Positions 1 to 13,710 of a stretch of 64,000 nt of DNA are shown here, piece by piece. The notes beneath the pieces are model-generated. The model ran no database searches. It was not told where the DNA came from and saw only the letters and a list, made by a program, of their open reading frames with translations. Made by a program: the position numbers and the translations under genes. This stretch comes from Mucor racemosus (lineage: Eukaryota; Mucoromycota; Mucoromycetes; Mucorales; Mucoraceae). The stretch's first letter is position 1, and every line of letters begins with the position of its first letter. The DNA is taken from positions 3,224,001 through 3,288,000 of the forward strand of contig JAPEHQ010000003.1 of assembly GCA_027405735.1 (NCBI GenBank). The letters are read 5' to 3'.

Positions 1-1659
1 ATCAAATCGAAGGCAATAATATTTATATCTACTCAATGAAAAGCTAGAACTGGCTACAAATCCACTAAATGTTCCAGAAATGCAATAAAATTTCAAATGA
101 TATAAAAACACAAAAAAGAATAATCTAACGTCTTGCTTAATAACCATAGTTTTGATGGTAGCTAGTGTATACTTTAAAACAAATATTTTTACAGCTGACA
201 ATCTTAAACTAAAATAATAAATTTAAAGAAGGTTAATTTGTTTAAATTTTATGTGTGATAAGGTAACATTTATAATCATAGATTTGGTTTGCATATAAAT
301 TCAAGCAGTAAGTGTTATTTAAGTTTATGTTTGAGCAAAAACCATTGTTGCTGTAAAATCGCTATAAAAGTATTTACAAATGATGATAATCGGAAATATA
401 TTGGCTCTTGCATGTATTGCTCTACATCAACAACGTGTTGAATTGTATTGTCTATAATTTATATTAATAAAAGCAAATGTAATTTAAAACCCCATTCCAG
501 TAAAAAAATGCAATGGAATTTTGAGAACGGCACGATGCTCATGTACAAAACAATTTGTGCCTATACAATCAGATCATTATGCTCATGGTCAGATGTTATT
601 ATTATGCACACATGGAATTAATGTTATACGCACGGACAGAATATATAATTCTGCACATACAGGGTTAACGTTGTGCCCATGCGCATACTGCTGTTATCTT
701 TTTAACCATATTCACTGGGCACAACAGCTCAGGCTATAGTGTGCAGCCCATCTGGGCATAGCGGAATCATCTTGTGCAGTACAGGTCGGCCGTAGTAAAC
801 GATGTTATTCGCTGAGCTCTTTTCAAGTCTTTCTGAAAAATGACTAAAGATATTCCATTATGTATGCCTTTATGTTACAATTAGTAATACTCTATTCGTT
901 ACTTACTGGATGAAAACCAAAATTAAAATATGCCGACAGTAATAGGCCTACAATCCAATTTACATTATTAAATTATTGCGTGCAGAATGTGTCTCTCGTG
1001 TGCTTGTGAGATAAGATATTCATAAAGAAAATGGATTTCCGAAATAGCACTAACAATACTGGAGTAGGGAAAAGAAGAAAACAATTGGTAGTCTTTTGAA
1101 AGCTGTGTATAGAAAGGTAAAACGAAAAAAAAGGCGAGGGGGTGATTAACTGCGCTTCTAGCCCGGCAAACACAAGTTCCGAAGAAAATCCGTTTACACG
1201 AGTTTCGAACCCACAATCTCTCCGTTTGAACTAGCTGTAAAGCGCATAAGTCTAGCAACTAGGACAAACGTCCCCTCTATGTTTACTTTTTTTAATTGCC
1301 GTCCTTCTATTTATCTGTTGTTTTGTTTTTCTTGATTTGTGCAATATTAAGTAATTTGATCATATTTTTTTTCTTTGGTATATGATACTGCTATTTGTTA
1401 ATTATTAGTTGCAATTTGGTTTGCAAAAAAATCTTTACTCCTGACCGAAATATAAAGAAGAAACTGTCATTTTTGCCCTATATCATGTAATTATGCTAGG
1501 TATAATAATGCAAAGCTGACTTTATTTCACTAGAAAATATAACTGAAATTTCCAGTGAGCATATAATCAATAGATACAGAATAGCGCTACGTATATATAC
1601 AGAAATTTAATAGTAGATAAAACGTGTATATATATAATAGAAAATGATTTTTAGATTTT
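1..1659. other. Gene-poor left edge
   Basis: No reading frame here has recognisable protein features. Bases about 500-830 are visibly richer in G and C than the surroundings and contain short near-palindromic pieces, but I recognise nothing there. A tRNA-like stretch on the minus strand around 1180-1275 is discussed as a finding, not called as a gene. Confidence 0.5.
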
Positions 1660-4090
1660 TTTTTCTATGTAGAAAGAAGCTAAACAATTACACTCTATGA
1701 TACTTATGTAATTATTTTTCACTAATTAATCCATAAAAAAATCACAGTTTATTTTGTTCGTTCTGTCCTTCACTATCTATTTTGACTTTCTGTAGTACAC
1801 AAGAAAACTACACTCGATAAGTTAAAGTGAGTTCTAATATTAAATTTGAATTTTCAAAAAAAAATTGATAGTTTCAATCTTCAAAATCGGAGTATGCCTT
1901 CTTTCTACAACTAACCTCATAATAAACATTTTTTAAGATATATCCTCGACACTACTAAATAGAAATAAATTGATCACACTATGCTACCTATCCCTAAATT
2001 TATTTTATATCTCACAAAAAACTCAAAAACGCGTAAAATTCACTGCTTTTTCCTTGAAAACTGGGTCTCATTTTTCATCTCTGCTCTACTTTTTGTTTTC
2101 ACTAAATAACGCCAAGAAAAATTCATATGCCAATGTACCTGAGATGCTCAGCTTTAATCCAAAAACAAGTATTTGGAAATATCCTATTTTTTGCAGTTGG
2201 TATTAATTTTTCAGTGCTAATGTTTCAGATTTTTTACGCGTATTTCACTGCTGATGTCCTGATGATTGAAAACTTTGAGGCTTCATATCTCTAGAAAAAA
2301 TTAAGCTATACTAACACTTTATAATAATAAAATTCACTTGTTTTAAAGTGTTCTATAACATATTTAAATATGAAAAAAATCTGAGCACCTTTATTTTTTT
2401 CATTTTTTTGGGCATTTGTATAGTAGGTTTCAAAATATTGGTTAAATTGAGCAGCATTTCTTTTGCATTCATTTGATCAAGCTCGTTGAGCTCTCTTAGA
2501 CCCAATTTAGTTTTTTTTAAAAATATTAATTTTTCGTGGAGATATCCTTAAAAATGTGTACAAAAAGATACTTTCATCTCTTGCTTCCATTTTTCCCTTA
2601 TATACCCTCATCCTAAATTCTGAATTTCAAAAAAAAATTGGACAAAAATCTTGTTTTCTCTACAAAAAATGCGGCTAAACAATTTTGCAATAGTTTGATC
2701 GATAGATAATGTTTTTGCGCATTATTTCAGTTTATTATATTTTAAATATGCTTATAAAAAATGATGTGTATCTTCAAAAAACCTTCAAAATTTCAATTGC
2801 ATTTTACGCAAAATTTAATGTGGAATATTTTTCTAATTTTTGCTTACATTTTTGCAGAATTTAAAACTGTACAAAAACTATTTAATATGCTAGCTTAACT
2901 TACTTTGCAGATCATGAACTATTAAGCAAATTTGAATTTTTAACCATTTTCTGTTCGATTTGAAAAATAAAATTTGAAACTCAACTACCATAAGGTGTAA
3001 GCTGTATTGTGAACTATTATGTTGATTATCTCGACGAAAAATCAATATTTTTCGCTGTAACAAAAATGGAGAGTAACTTTTAGCTGAATCTAGTGAATAA
3101 AAAAATTAATATATCAATTTAGGTATTTAATTTTTCTTGATCAATTTTAGACTAATTCTTGTCAATAATGTTTACCAGCGCACTTATATTCTAGTATTAA
3201 TATTTCTAATTTCGGAGTGATATCAATGATCTATAGAGGAAAGATGCAGCTTCTTTGAAAATTTTATGTGATTTGACTGAATATTGGGCGAAAGCATTCC
3301 AAAAGCATTTAATATAAAAACATGAGTAGGTACTACAAGCGTTTCAGCTACCAGTTTTCTCGACTATAATATAGATTCAAATAGGCTCTCGTTGCAACAG
3401 TAGATACTTCTAGTGCTGATCCACAGAATTACTAAAGATTTGGCCTCCCCGAGTTGCTGTGGAAATGGGAAAATAAAAACGCGTACTTGTTTAAACTATT
3501 TCGTATGGAATATTTTAGATATTCTTTGAAAATTTTTATATAATCAAATAATGGTTCAAAATTGAATGTTGGTGCTGCATTTAATGCACAGTAGATATAC
3601 AAATAACATACCTTGATTTCATTAGCCAACGGCTGTTTCTGAAGGAGTAGAGCGCACGTTTTTGAGTAAAACTACCTCTCTTCCTCCTGCTAAAAAAATT
3701 AAGCAACTGGAAAAATGCTTGTATATCAATGAATATTGATCCAAATAGGCTGAAAATTTCAAATTATATACTACAGCTGTAAAAATATCCAGAATTAACA
3801 TTTTAGGATTTATTGATTTGCTGGTTAAATCAGGGGTCAAGCTTCTACTTGCGGTTTAATAGACCATTTCGAATCAGAAATAGCGCTAAATCATCAACTA
3901 AAACCAGCATATATGACAATGAAAACTACCGAAATTATTAAGTAAAAGCCCTCTTTTTGTATTATTAAAGTTGTTCTGCGATTTGTTTTACGTCTACTTT
4001 TCAAAAAAAAAAAAATACCAGAAATGCTTTAGTCTAACCAGTTGTTTTATTAAGTGATCAACAGACAGTATTTAAAAGTAGGAATCAATC
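1660..4090 (-). repeat. Dispersed repeat family A, copy 1
   Basis: This stretch aligns by eye along most of its length with 10915-13520 and 18600-21195, and in reverse complement with 42176-44320 and 48260-50560. Landmarks shared by the copies include a segment with acgcgtatttcactgct (about 2239-2255) and one with cgtggagatatcct (about 2535-2549). Orientation is given by two conserved short ORFs on the minus strand. The first (3432-3629) contains FNFEPLFDYIKIFKEYLK. The second (about 2400-2610) corresponds to the RISPRKINI peptide of the other copies but is broken by length changes in T-runs. No transposase or reverse transcriptase motif is visible and the ends are approximate. I infer a decayed mobile element of unknown class. 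Confidence 0.7.
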
Positions 4091-6168
4091 TATCTATATA
4101 TATATTGTATGGATTTTAGTGGAGCAACTAAATAAAACAAGCTGTAAGCCAGATTACTTGCTTAAAAAATCATGGAGGTTCAGAAGCTTTTCTAATACTA
4201 TTAAAGGAAAGAAACTTTGGTTGTAATTATCATCACCGTTGGTATTCCTAGTAAAATATGGACGATGGAAAAAGAAGACGTATACTCAAAATTCGGTTGT
4301 AATTCATATGCATTTTGGATTATCAATAATTCGTGCTTTGTTTTATTATTATTGAAAAGTAAGAGATACTATGACCAGTTAAATGTAGGAAATGTATTTA
4401 TTATATGATAACTATTAAAAAAATGCGATTTAAGCCCAAAACTGCCTTTACAAATAACTTGAATCTCACGAAAGCTAAGTATTTTTTTTTTTTTTTTTTG
4501 AAATTAAATGCTTATAAGATTATTCCAAAATGCACAACTTTTTCAACACGAATCCAAATTACTGCGCATTTTATTATGTAATTTAGCTAAATATAAGTTT
4601 GAAGAAGAAACATGCTTAAGACTGATTTGTGGTTTCAGACTCTGATTGTTCAAATTAATGATCTTTTTTTTTTTTAGATCTTCAAAATATGTATGCATTC
4701 ATCATACCGTATAATGATCTACAATCTTAGGCAAATACCGAAGATTAATATATACTTCTTGGTATTTTAAATTGTTAATCGATAATTGAAGGAAGTGTGT
4801 TATTCTTTTATGTGATTTAGGTACTTGATATTGAAAAAGTAAACGACGGATATTGTATATTTATGGCACATCAAAATTGGCATGAAATGAAACTGTTGTT
4901 CCTATAAATTTATGTCTTTAATGACAATCTGCCACTTTCTATCGTGGTTTTGTATGATAAGACATTTGAGTAAGATTTGGTAATGCATAGAAGGTATTAC
5001 GGCCAATAAAAGTTGACGATGCCGTATACCCGTTTTACATATAAATGTAATGCGTCAACTATTTCCCTTGATAAACATAACCCTATTTTTTGTGAGAGAT
5101 TAAAGTTTACTGGCGCAGTACTTTGGAAAACATTCAACATTGTGCTAACTGGAAGATCAATTATACGATAGTCGCTATTGAATTGATCAAATCAGAAATC
5201 TTCTAATTAGTAATCCATTTCTTTGCGAAATCTAATTGATAAGCGTTCGTCAATGATTTTATAGTACGATGTGCTTCTAGAATAAATATTAATCAACCAA
5301 TTTTTCGAGATAAAGAAGCGTACTAAATTAGTAGACTTTTGCTAATCGTCATTTACTTTTATTTGCAATGCATACATAATTGATAATATGAAAATGAATA
5401 TGCATCTAGGCGAATCATCATCAAGAAGTGATTTGGGTGGCTATTTATTAAATCAAGAACAATACAAATGAACCGTTTGACTCACAAAAAGAATGTTTTA
5501 CTCAGTTAAAAGAGGAGCCTCAATGTAAACTTTGGTGAGTGAGCTGTAAAGTAATAAAAGGGAGATAATTCTCCCTTTCGGTTTCCGTAGTTTTCAAATG
5601 CTTTGAATAAACTTTAATGAACGTGAAAGCATGGTAGGTGCACCAATCCCATGGTAAATCAAGAAATCAATGATCTTAAATAAAAGGGATTTTCAAGCCA
5701 TTCACCCATCACTTGTTTCGTATAGCGATCAAATCAATTAAGATGATTAATCAAATAGACCACTACGTGCACATATGAAATTCAGCAGAACATTTTGTTT
5801 ACATTTTTTTGGTTCATTAGAAATCAAACGAATGCAAGTATCATTAATAATAGGATTTCCTGGGGTATTTTCTAGCAAAAAATACATATTTTCGTTACAC
5901 AACGACATTCAAGGCAAAACATAAAGGCGCAATATACATTTAGATCGTTGTAGTTGAACATTGAAAATAAGGCAAAAATCATTACTTGAGATTGAATAAT
6001 AACCAAATTACTGGTCATAAATCGAATTATACAAGCGTCTATCTCGAATTTATTTGATATAAATCTGTTTTCAATGCTAGATCAGATAATTTTCTAGAGA
6101 AATAGGAAAAAAACCGGTTAAATAATCTACTTCTGTCTAAAACGTTTAAAGCGGATCTTTATCAAACA
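4091..6168. other. Intergenic region without recognised gene
   Basis: About 2 kb of AT-rich DNA with homopolymer runs of T (4483-4499 and 4663-4675). I see no exon with convincing coding character. The last few hundred bases are presumably the promoter of the transporter gene that starts at 6236. Confidence 0.5.
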
Positions 6169-6178
6169 TATATAAAAA
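6169..6178 (+). promoter_or_regulatory. TATA box of the MFS transporter gene
   Basis: The sequence tatataaaaa lies about 58-67 bases upstream of the chosen ATG at 6236. That spacing matches the TATA-to-ATG distances of PMP3 and CotH2 in this window. It is inferred from sequence and position only. Confidence 0.55.
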
Positions 6179-6235
6179 GGATGCTATGATTTGAAAATTT
6201 TTCATTCCCTTGATTTCTTAAACTACTCTACCAAA

Positions 6236-7904
6236 ATGGACAAAACAAGTGGATATCAAAATCAAATTTTCACTGAAGTTGTGGATCCATCATCGCAAAG
6301 ATCATCTTTGACTTACGACGAAGCAAACGATTTGACATTGACACCTTACAACAATGAAAATAATAACAACCACAATTCTGATCTTGAGAAAGTATCTACT
6401 GTCAAAACTGAAAAATACGATGCTGAAGCAGGTGGGTTATCTGCTTTGGAGACCCATAAAACAAGTAATTATCGCTCAGCATTTACACAGTATCAATATT
6501 CCTAACCTTTTTTTTTCTTTTTTGCATAGATGTCACTATTGCTAGTATCATTGAAGTGCCTGATGATGCCTTTTATAACGGTATTCCAGATGGCGGTTAT
6601 GGATGGTATATATCTAGCATAAATAAGAATTAAATTTATTTTACTAATTTAGCTTTTTCTGATATAGGGTTGTAGCTATTGTTGGCTTTCTAAGTAACTT
6701 TATCATGTTTGGTACCGCTTCCATTTGGGGTAAAACTTTCTATTCCACACGGTTAAATATTTAATTTACTAAATCAAATTTTTTAGGTGTATTTTCAAAT
6801 GCTTATGCTACGACTATTCTTAAAGATAAAGCAACTACCATTGAATTAATGGGTGTTGGCTCCACTTTGATTGTATGTTTGAATCTGTTTACCCCTATTA
6901 GTCCCTTATTAGCTCCCTTGGGAGCTCGTCTTACTATGATTATCGGTAGCGTTTTAATGTCATTAGGCATTATTTTAGCTGGTTTTAGTACAGAAGTATG
7001 GCATCTTTATTTAACTCAAGGTGTTTTATTTGGTGTTGGCTCTTCTTTAGTTTATATGTCTATTGTTGCAGTTATTCCTCAATGGTTTACAACAAAACGA
7101 GGTACTGCCATGGGTATTAGTTCTGCTGGATCTGGTTTTGGTGGTTTAGCTCTTAGTCCAATGGTAACTTCTCTTGTTGATCAATACGGTCTCCCTTGGG
7201 CTTACCGTATTATTGGTTTAATGGCTTTTGGTATTTGTATTGTCGCATCATTATTGATTCGTACACGTTTGCCTCCAGGACACAATAAGCAACCTATTCG
7301 TTCACCCATCAAACTTTCCATGTTGAAAGATACTGATTTCGTTATCATGTTGGTTGGTGTTGTAATTGCTCTTACTGGGTATCTGATCCCTCTTTTCTAT
7401 CTGCCTAAATATTGTACATCTTTTGGTATCAGCCATGCTGATTCATCTAATATTGTTGGTGTTGCATGTGCTATGAATGCTATTGGCCGTCTTGTTCTTG
7501 GTTATTTTGCTGATCGCATTGGTCGTTTAAACATGTATATTCTCGCTTCTACCTTTGCTGGTCTTATTTGTATGCTTTTATGGCCATTTGCTAAAACATA
7601 TGGTTCATTAATGGCTTTTGCTGTTCTTTTTGGATTTACATGTGGTATTTATTATGCTCTTGCACCACCTATTACAGCAGCAGTCGTTGGACCTGATAAT
7701 ATTTCATCTGGTTTATCTATTTTATTTGTTGTTAGTGCAGTTGCTGCAACAGGTCCTCCTATTGCATCTGCAATCCAAGAAGCTACACCCGGTAATGGTT
7801 ACATTGGTGTACAAATGTTTTCCGGAGCTGTTTACCTTTTTGGATCCCTTATTTGTGTGCTTCTGAAATTGAAAATGACAGGTTCACTTTTCTCTAATAT
7901 GTAA
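6236..7904 (+). CDS. MFS monocarboxylate-transporter-like permease (SLC16/MCT family)
   Basis: A plasma- or organelle-membrane permease of the major facilitator superfamily. Exons are 6236-6464, 6530-6605, 6668-6729 and 6787-7904, giving 494 residues; every junction closes in frame. Splicing restores the MCT signature DGGYGWVVAIVGF near the start of the first membrane helix, the best evidence for the family. The rest is a run of hydrophobic helices consistent with 12 segments, with the loop motif RIGRLNMY after helix 7 or 8 and a soluble N-terminus of about 80 residues. An alternative in-phase donor at 6432 would shorten that N-terminus by 11 residues; I prefer 6465 because its intron (65 bp) matches the others (62 and 57 bp) and gtaatt is a better donor. 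The start is the first true ATG in frame, 58 bp after a TATA box. Fungal members of this family (Mch proteins, esterase-linked riboflavin or siderophore relatives) have varied substrates, so the substrate is unknown. Confidence 0.88.
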
Positions 7905-7910
7905 CAAATA

Positions 7911-7949
7911 CACAACACACACACACACACACACACACATACATACATT
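7911..7949. repeat. CA microsatellite
   Basis: An uninterrupted run of CA dinucleotides, continued by acat units, begins seven bases after the transporter stop codon. It is probably in the 3' UTR. Possible AATAAA-type poly(A) signals follow near 8117. Confidence 0.9.
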
Positions 7950-8233
7950 ATATATTCCTTAATTCCTTTTCTTTTTTTATACATTTTATTCATCCTCAAT
8001 TATCTGATAGTCATTTTTTATACATATTTAGAAACTATCGTTACTAATTGTCTCATAATTTTATACCTTTTTATCATATAACTGTACACCCTTAAAATAC
8101 ATATATATAGAAACAAAATAAATAAACAAAATATTACGCCAATCAATAGTTTCACAGCATAAAAGTTTGAGTTAATTAGTTTCTAGTATTTCCACTACTT
8201 TGAAGCTTTCTTCTCTTTTTCTTACAAAATAAA

Positions 8234-10677
8234 ATGTCTGATAGCGTACCTGGTTCTCCTGTACCTACTGGTAGTAATGTATCAACTACTGAACGTACAA
8301 GATTATTGAATACTTCAACTACGAGTTATAGTACTCGTCACGAAGAAGAAGAATCTTCAACTGTCATTACAATGGGTTCTTCATCTCAAGAAAGCCATCG
8401 TCATTTCTTGAATGATAGTGGAAATTCAACTATTACAACAACACGCAATTTGTATAATAATGTTATCTCAGCTGGGCAACCTTCTATTCCCACACATCAG
8501 CTTACTGAAAAGATTCAAGATATTCTGGTCTTTCGTGAGATCAAGAAGAAGCAACAAGAACGTGCTTTGATTGATGAAAAGAAGCAAAATAAAAGAGCAA
8601 AGCAGAATCAAGGTGGTGATGCTGCCGTACCTTATTCTTCTTCTAGTAGTAGTAGTAGTAGTAGTAGCGACAGCGATAGTGATACTGGTAGCACACGTAT
8701 TTTGTTAAAAAAGAAGCTAAGTGAATGGTCTATCGATGGCAGTAAGTCAACTAGTAATGATAAAGGTGAAAAGCGTTTAAGAAAACGAGACTATGCAGTT
8801 GATGCCCTGAAATTTGCCACAGATAAATGGAAAACAAAGCATGGATGGGCAACAGGAAGTAACAATAGTTCTTCTGCAAGTTTATTTGCAAATGGAAATA
8901 CCACTACTACAACCACAACTACTACATTATTGAGCAATGATGGTCATGGTAACTTAACTTCAAATAGTGCAGCCAACAACAATATCACTGTTGTGAAACA
9001 GAAAAAGAAGCAAGCAGAAGGAATCCCATCATCTGCTGAAAGTGTATTTGACGTAGCTAAAAATGCTTCCGTCTGTGCCGTTTTGGCCTTGTTACACGAA
9101 CGTCGGCAATCTTCCGGTCATTCTATGGAAACTGATGTATCATTGCAATCCCTCGCCTTGTCTACTTTGAATCTAGGGTTAAAGGTACAAGATAAATCTG
9201 CTTCTCATGTTGTATTGTACGAAATGTTGACAAACAAATGGCTTAATGGAAAATCAGGCAAGTTGTAAACTTTATTTTTTTGCATGAATTTTGTTGGTTA
9301 TAATATTAACTATTTTCATGCTATACAGCTTTGGAATGGGCTGTTGAAAATGATAGTCAATTGATTCTCAATGATGCCCGAGTTCAACGTGTAATCGAAG
9401 TATGTATATTTAAAGTAACATTATGTAAATGTAAGCTAAATAAGATTTGATTAGGATCTTTGGCAGTCGGGTCCAAATTGGCGTCAAGATCCCAAGCATC
9501 CAAGTAACATTTGGGTACAAAATTCAGGAGGGAAAACTGAAGAGCCTCCTAAAAAGAATTTCGCTTGGTTTGTTATTTGGCGTATATTTGTAGACTTTTT
9601 AGCACGTTGGCCTAGCGCAAGATATCAAACTTTGCTTGCTGTTTTCTCTGCTTTGATATATCTTGCATTCCATTTAGCCACTGTCTCTAACATTGAATAC
9701 ACTTCAGATACGCCATTCTCTTATGAGTACATTTACTATATCTTTGTTGTATCTGATCTACTTTTGGAAGTCTTTAAATTAGGGTCACAACCATTTACAT
9801 ATTTCAAAAAAATCTCCTCATATATCTCTTTGATTACTGTTGGTCTTTTGCTGTCTTCTTTCATCATTCGTTTCTTTACTTTACTTGTTGTTGAAAGTAT
9901 TGAAGATGAATATTACTTCCTCAATGTTTCTTTTACCTTGTTAATTTTGGCTACTCCTCTTATGTTCTTCCGTGTCTTTATAACATCTACTGATTTGTGT
10001 TGGAGTACAGCAAAGGTTAATTATGTTTTGCATCAATGTTTTGTAAACAGCATTTGGGTATTCGCTCTTGGTGTTTTTGTAAATATTGGCTTCTGGGTAG
10101 CTTTAGGTGCACTGCAATTTAATGACATTCATCCATTTGCAATGCTGCGTTTATTAGTGCTTGGTGCACTTCAGTAAGTATATATTTATTAGTTGTAATT
10201 TGCGTATGCCAATTCTGATGCATGTCCATTAGTGCCCCTGAAATTGGCGATACTTTGTTTTATCAACCACAAGTAGCTGGTCTTTTGCTTGCCGTGTATC
10301 TCTTTTTGACTGTTGTAATTCTTGGATCACTCTTAACTGCTTCATTCTTGAGCACAATTTTGGAAATCAACTCTCGTATAGATACTGTAAAGCGCGATTG
10401 GGTTATCAATCGCTGCTTAAAGTCAAATCCTATATTGAACGCTTTTATTCCAAGTATTTTTATTGATTTGCTTTTTGGTATTGTTCGATGGTTTGCTCGT
10501 GTTGTATTTAAACGCCAATCTCCTGTTATATGGATTGAGAAATTGCACCAAATTCTTTGGTATATTATCTATTCTCCCATCATCTTGTTAGTAGGAATTT
10601 ACGAATTGGTAACAACTTTAGTATTTAGATGGAAGCTTGTAACAAAGGCCTTTCAACGAAATACTGTTGTAGTTTAA
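8234..10677 (+). CDS. Polytopic ion-channel-like membrane protein, TRP/Yvc1-like
   Basis: Exons 8234-9257, 9329-9399, 9455-10173 and 10233-10677 join into 752 residues. The first 230 or so residues are low complexity (Ser run at 8640-8672, Thr run near 8900). A helical region follows (about 270-400) containing SALEWAVEND and ending in an acidic-Trp segment (DLWQSGPNW). The C-terminal half has about six hydrophobic segments, a short pore-like stretch between the last two (around HPFAMLRLLVLGA), and another hydrophobic segment near the end. This layout of cytosolic N-domain, six helices and a pore loop is that of fungal TRP (Yvc1-like vacuolar Ca2+ channel) or Ion_trans proteins; the assignment rests on architecture, not on a decisive motif. 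The first intron uses a GC donor (AG|GCAAGT); the alternative GT four bases on leads to an immediate stop. Tandem AATAAA signals lie near 10709. Confidence 0.6.
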
Positions 10678-10914
10678 ATGTAAAAGCATACATATTTCGT
10701 TAATACAATAAATAAAAGAATTTTGAATTCCATTATTATCGTACTAAAACTTGCCCAATTTTATAATAGGCTTAATAATAAGGTTATTTTGATGTATTTT
10801 ACATATATAGCCCTATGTATTAAAGAGAATGAAGGCTTTCCTAATAATATAAGATGCATTTCAATCAATAGATGTATACTCAGATTTTTCTGAACGACCT
10901 TCTTTTATATACAA
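10678..10914. other. Short intergenic segment
   Basis: 3' flank of the channel gene, with poly(A)-like aataaataaa. No gene is seen. Confidence 0.5.
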
Positions 10915-13520
10915 GTATAAGCGTGTTTACATTTTTCAGCTTAGCCGTTGAATTTACGCTACGTATTCCGAAATGATTTCGGGATATACTGCGTAATTTC
11001 TATGTTTGAGCAGTACAGTTTTAAACAAGTTTGGAACACGCTTTGAAGATTGAATATATTCGATCGTAAAGCCTCTTCTTACTCCATGTATTTGTCCTTT
11101 GACAAGTTTTACCTGTTATAAATGCTTACTTCTATAAAACGAATATATATACTATATAAAGATATGAATTTTAATATTTTTTTTATAGATACCTGCTCGA
11201 GCAAAATTTGAGTTTTCAAAAAATCAGATTTTCCTAGTTTTTAATCTTCAAAATCGGAACGAGCCCTCTTTTCTATTACTAACCTCATAATTCATACTAA
11301 ACATTTTTTAGGATATACCATATACCTTACACGTTGATACTAAGAAAATATAAATTGGTTGCATTATCTTACCTGTTCCAGAATTTATTTATATCTCTCA
11401 GAAGACTCAAAAAACGCGTAAAATTCACTGTATTTTCCTTAAAAATTGGGTCTCACTTTTCATCTCTGCTCTACTTTTTTTTTCACTAAATAACACCAAG
11501 AAAAAATTATATGCCAATGTACCTGAGATGTTCAGCTTTAATCCAAAAACAAGTATCCGGAAATATCCTATTTTTTGCAGTTGGTATTAATTTTTCAGTG
11601 TTAAGGTTTCAGATTTTTTACGCGTATTTCACTGCTGATGTCCTGATGATTGAAAACTTTGAGGCTTCATATCTCTAGAAATAATTAAGCTATACTAACA
11701 CTTTCTAATAATGGAACTTACTTGTTTTAAAGTGCTCTATAACATATTTAAATATCAAAAAATTCTGAGCACTTTTATTTTTTTCATTTTTTTTGGGCAT
11801 TTGTATAGTAGGTTTCAAAATATTGGTTAAATTGAGCAACATTTTTTTTGCATTCATTTGATCAAGCTCGCTGAGCTCTCTTAGACCCAATTTAGTTTTT
11901 TTAAAAATATTAATTTTTCGTGGAGATATCCTTAGAAATGTGTACAAAAAGATATTTTCATCTCTAGCTTCCATTTTTCCCTTATATACCCTCATCCTAA
12001 ATTCTGAATTTCAAAAAAATTGGACAAAAATCTCGTTTTCTCTACGAAAAATGCAGCTAAACAATTTTTCAATAGCTCTATCGATAGATAATGTTCTTGC
12101 GCATCATTTCCGTTTATCACATTTCAAATATGCTTATAAAATGTGATGTGTATCTTTGAAAACCCTTCAAAATTTCAATTGCATTTTACGCAAAATTTAA
12201 TGTGAAATGTTTTTCCGATTTTTGTTTAGGTGGATTCAGAATACAAAACTGTACAAAAACTATTTAATATGCTAAGTCGACTAACTTTGCAGCTCATGAA
12301 CATTTAAACAATTTTTTTTTTGAATCATTTTTCGTCCATTTTTTAAAATAAATTTTGGAACCCCGTGATGATAGGCTTCAAGCTGTGATAGGAACTATTA
12401 TTTTAGTTATCTCAATGAAAAATCAATGTTTTTTGCTAAAACAAAAAATGCAGAGTAGCAATCAATTATACCTATCTTGTCAAGTTTGAATAACAAGTTG
12501 GTTACCTGTTATTTACATTTACATCTTACAGTTACTAAGGTCAATAAGATCATCAGTTCTTCTCGCCGAACGTGGATCCAAGTGATCTTTCGTTGCCGAT
12601 AATAGGTACGCCTAATATTGATCCTCATAATTGCAAAAGGTTTAACCTCCTCGAGTTGCTGTGGAAATGGGGTAATGCAAACACGTACTTGTTTAAACTC
12701 TTTTGTACGAGTTGTTTCAGGTATTCTTTGAAGATTTTTATAAAATCAAATAATGGTTCAAAATTGAAGTTTGAAGCTGCACTTAATGCCCAGTAAATGT
12801 ATAAATAATATATCTTGATTTCATTGCCGAAAAGCTGTTTTTGAAGGATTTTGACACGCATATTTTTTAAAAAAAACACTCTTTGCTCTGCTTGAAAAAT
12901 ATAAGGTAACTGAAGAAATGTTTTCAATCACTGAATACTGATCCAAATAGGCTACAAGTTTCAAATGTATATTGTATATATTACAAGTTTAACAATATCC
13001 TGATTTAAAGCTTTATTGTTTTATCAAAATTAATAAGGATAGAATTAGACAAGAGTAGAAGATGAGGTTATATTCAATGTAGAGAATGAGATTATATATA
13101 GAGGAGATTATTAAGTGATACAATAGCTATTAATGGTATAACAATAACAATATCCTGATAATATGACTACTGTAGCGCTATACCTAGATTCTGTTATAAC
13201 ATTTATCATCCCGTTGTTTTGTCGACTAAATCGTAGGAATCAGTCGTTCACTTTTTCCCAATGGGTTTTGTGGCTTAATTAACCATTCCAAACTATAAAT
13301 GGCGCTAAATCAGCCAAAATCAGCATATGAAGCAATGACAACTACGAAAATTAGTAAGTAAACGTCCTCTTCAATCATGTATAATCAAGACTGTAGTGCA
13401 ATGTGTTCTACATCTATTTTAAGAAAACTGTCGAATATCATATATTGGTTCTGGTTTATTATTTATCATGAGGGAGAACAAATCCTTTTAAAGATTAGGT
13501 ATTGATTCTTCCCCGACATT
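10915..13520 (-). repeat. Dispersed repeat family A, copy 2
   Basis: The most complete left-hand copy. Its first 250 bases (10915-11160), including the tacgctacgtatt and gattgaatatattcgatc blocks, match the start of copy 3 at 18600-18750; the rest matches copy 1 almost throughout. Two open minus-strand frames persist: 12625-12927 (100 codons, containing NFNFEPLFDFIKIFKEYLK) and 11705-11995 (96 codons, with RISPRKINIFKKTKLGLREL). These two peptides recur in the other copies in the same order. No homology to known transposases is visible. Confidence 0.75.
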
Positions 13521-13710
13521 TGAACAGCATTATTTTTCTATTGATTTGAAATGTAATAACATCCCTTAATATATACTATAAAGGACATTCTAAACACTTT
13601 GTTTAGACTCTTGGGCTTAGTTTACTATTGTAGAATGAGAAATTTTCTTTTATTTCATAGCGATAAAAAAAATAAAAAAGGTATAATAACGATAAAATAT
13701 TTACAATTAA

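Noticed and set aside
521..739. 72-codon plus-strand frame near the left end
   Set aside because: Cys/His/Tyr-rich translation with no domain or signal pattern and no splice context; likely chance in a locally GC-richer stretch.
968..1258. 96-codon minus-strand frame
   Set aside because: Overlaps the tRNA-like relic and A-runs; the translation is Phe/Ser/Tyr noise.
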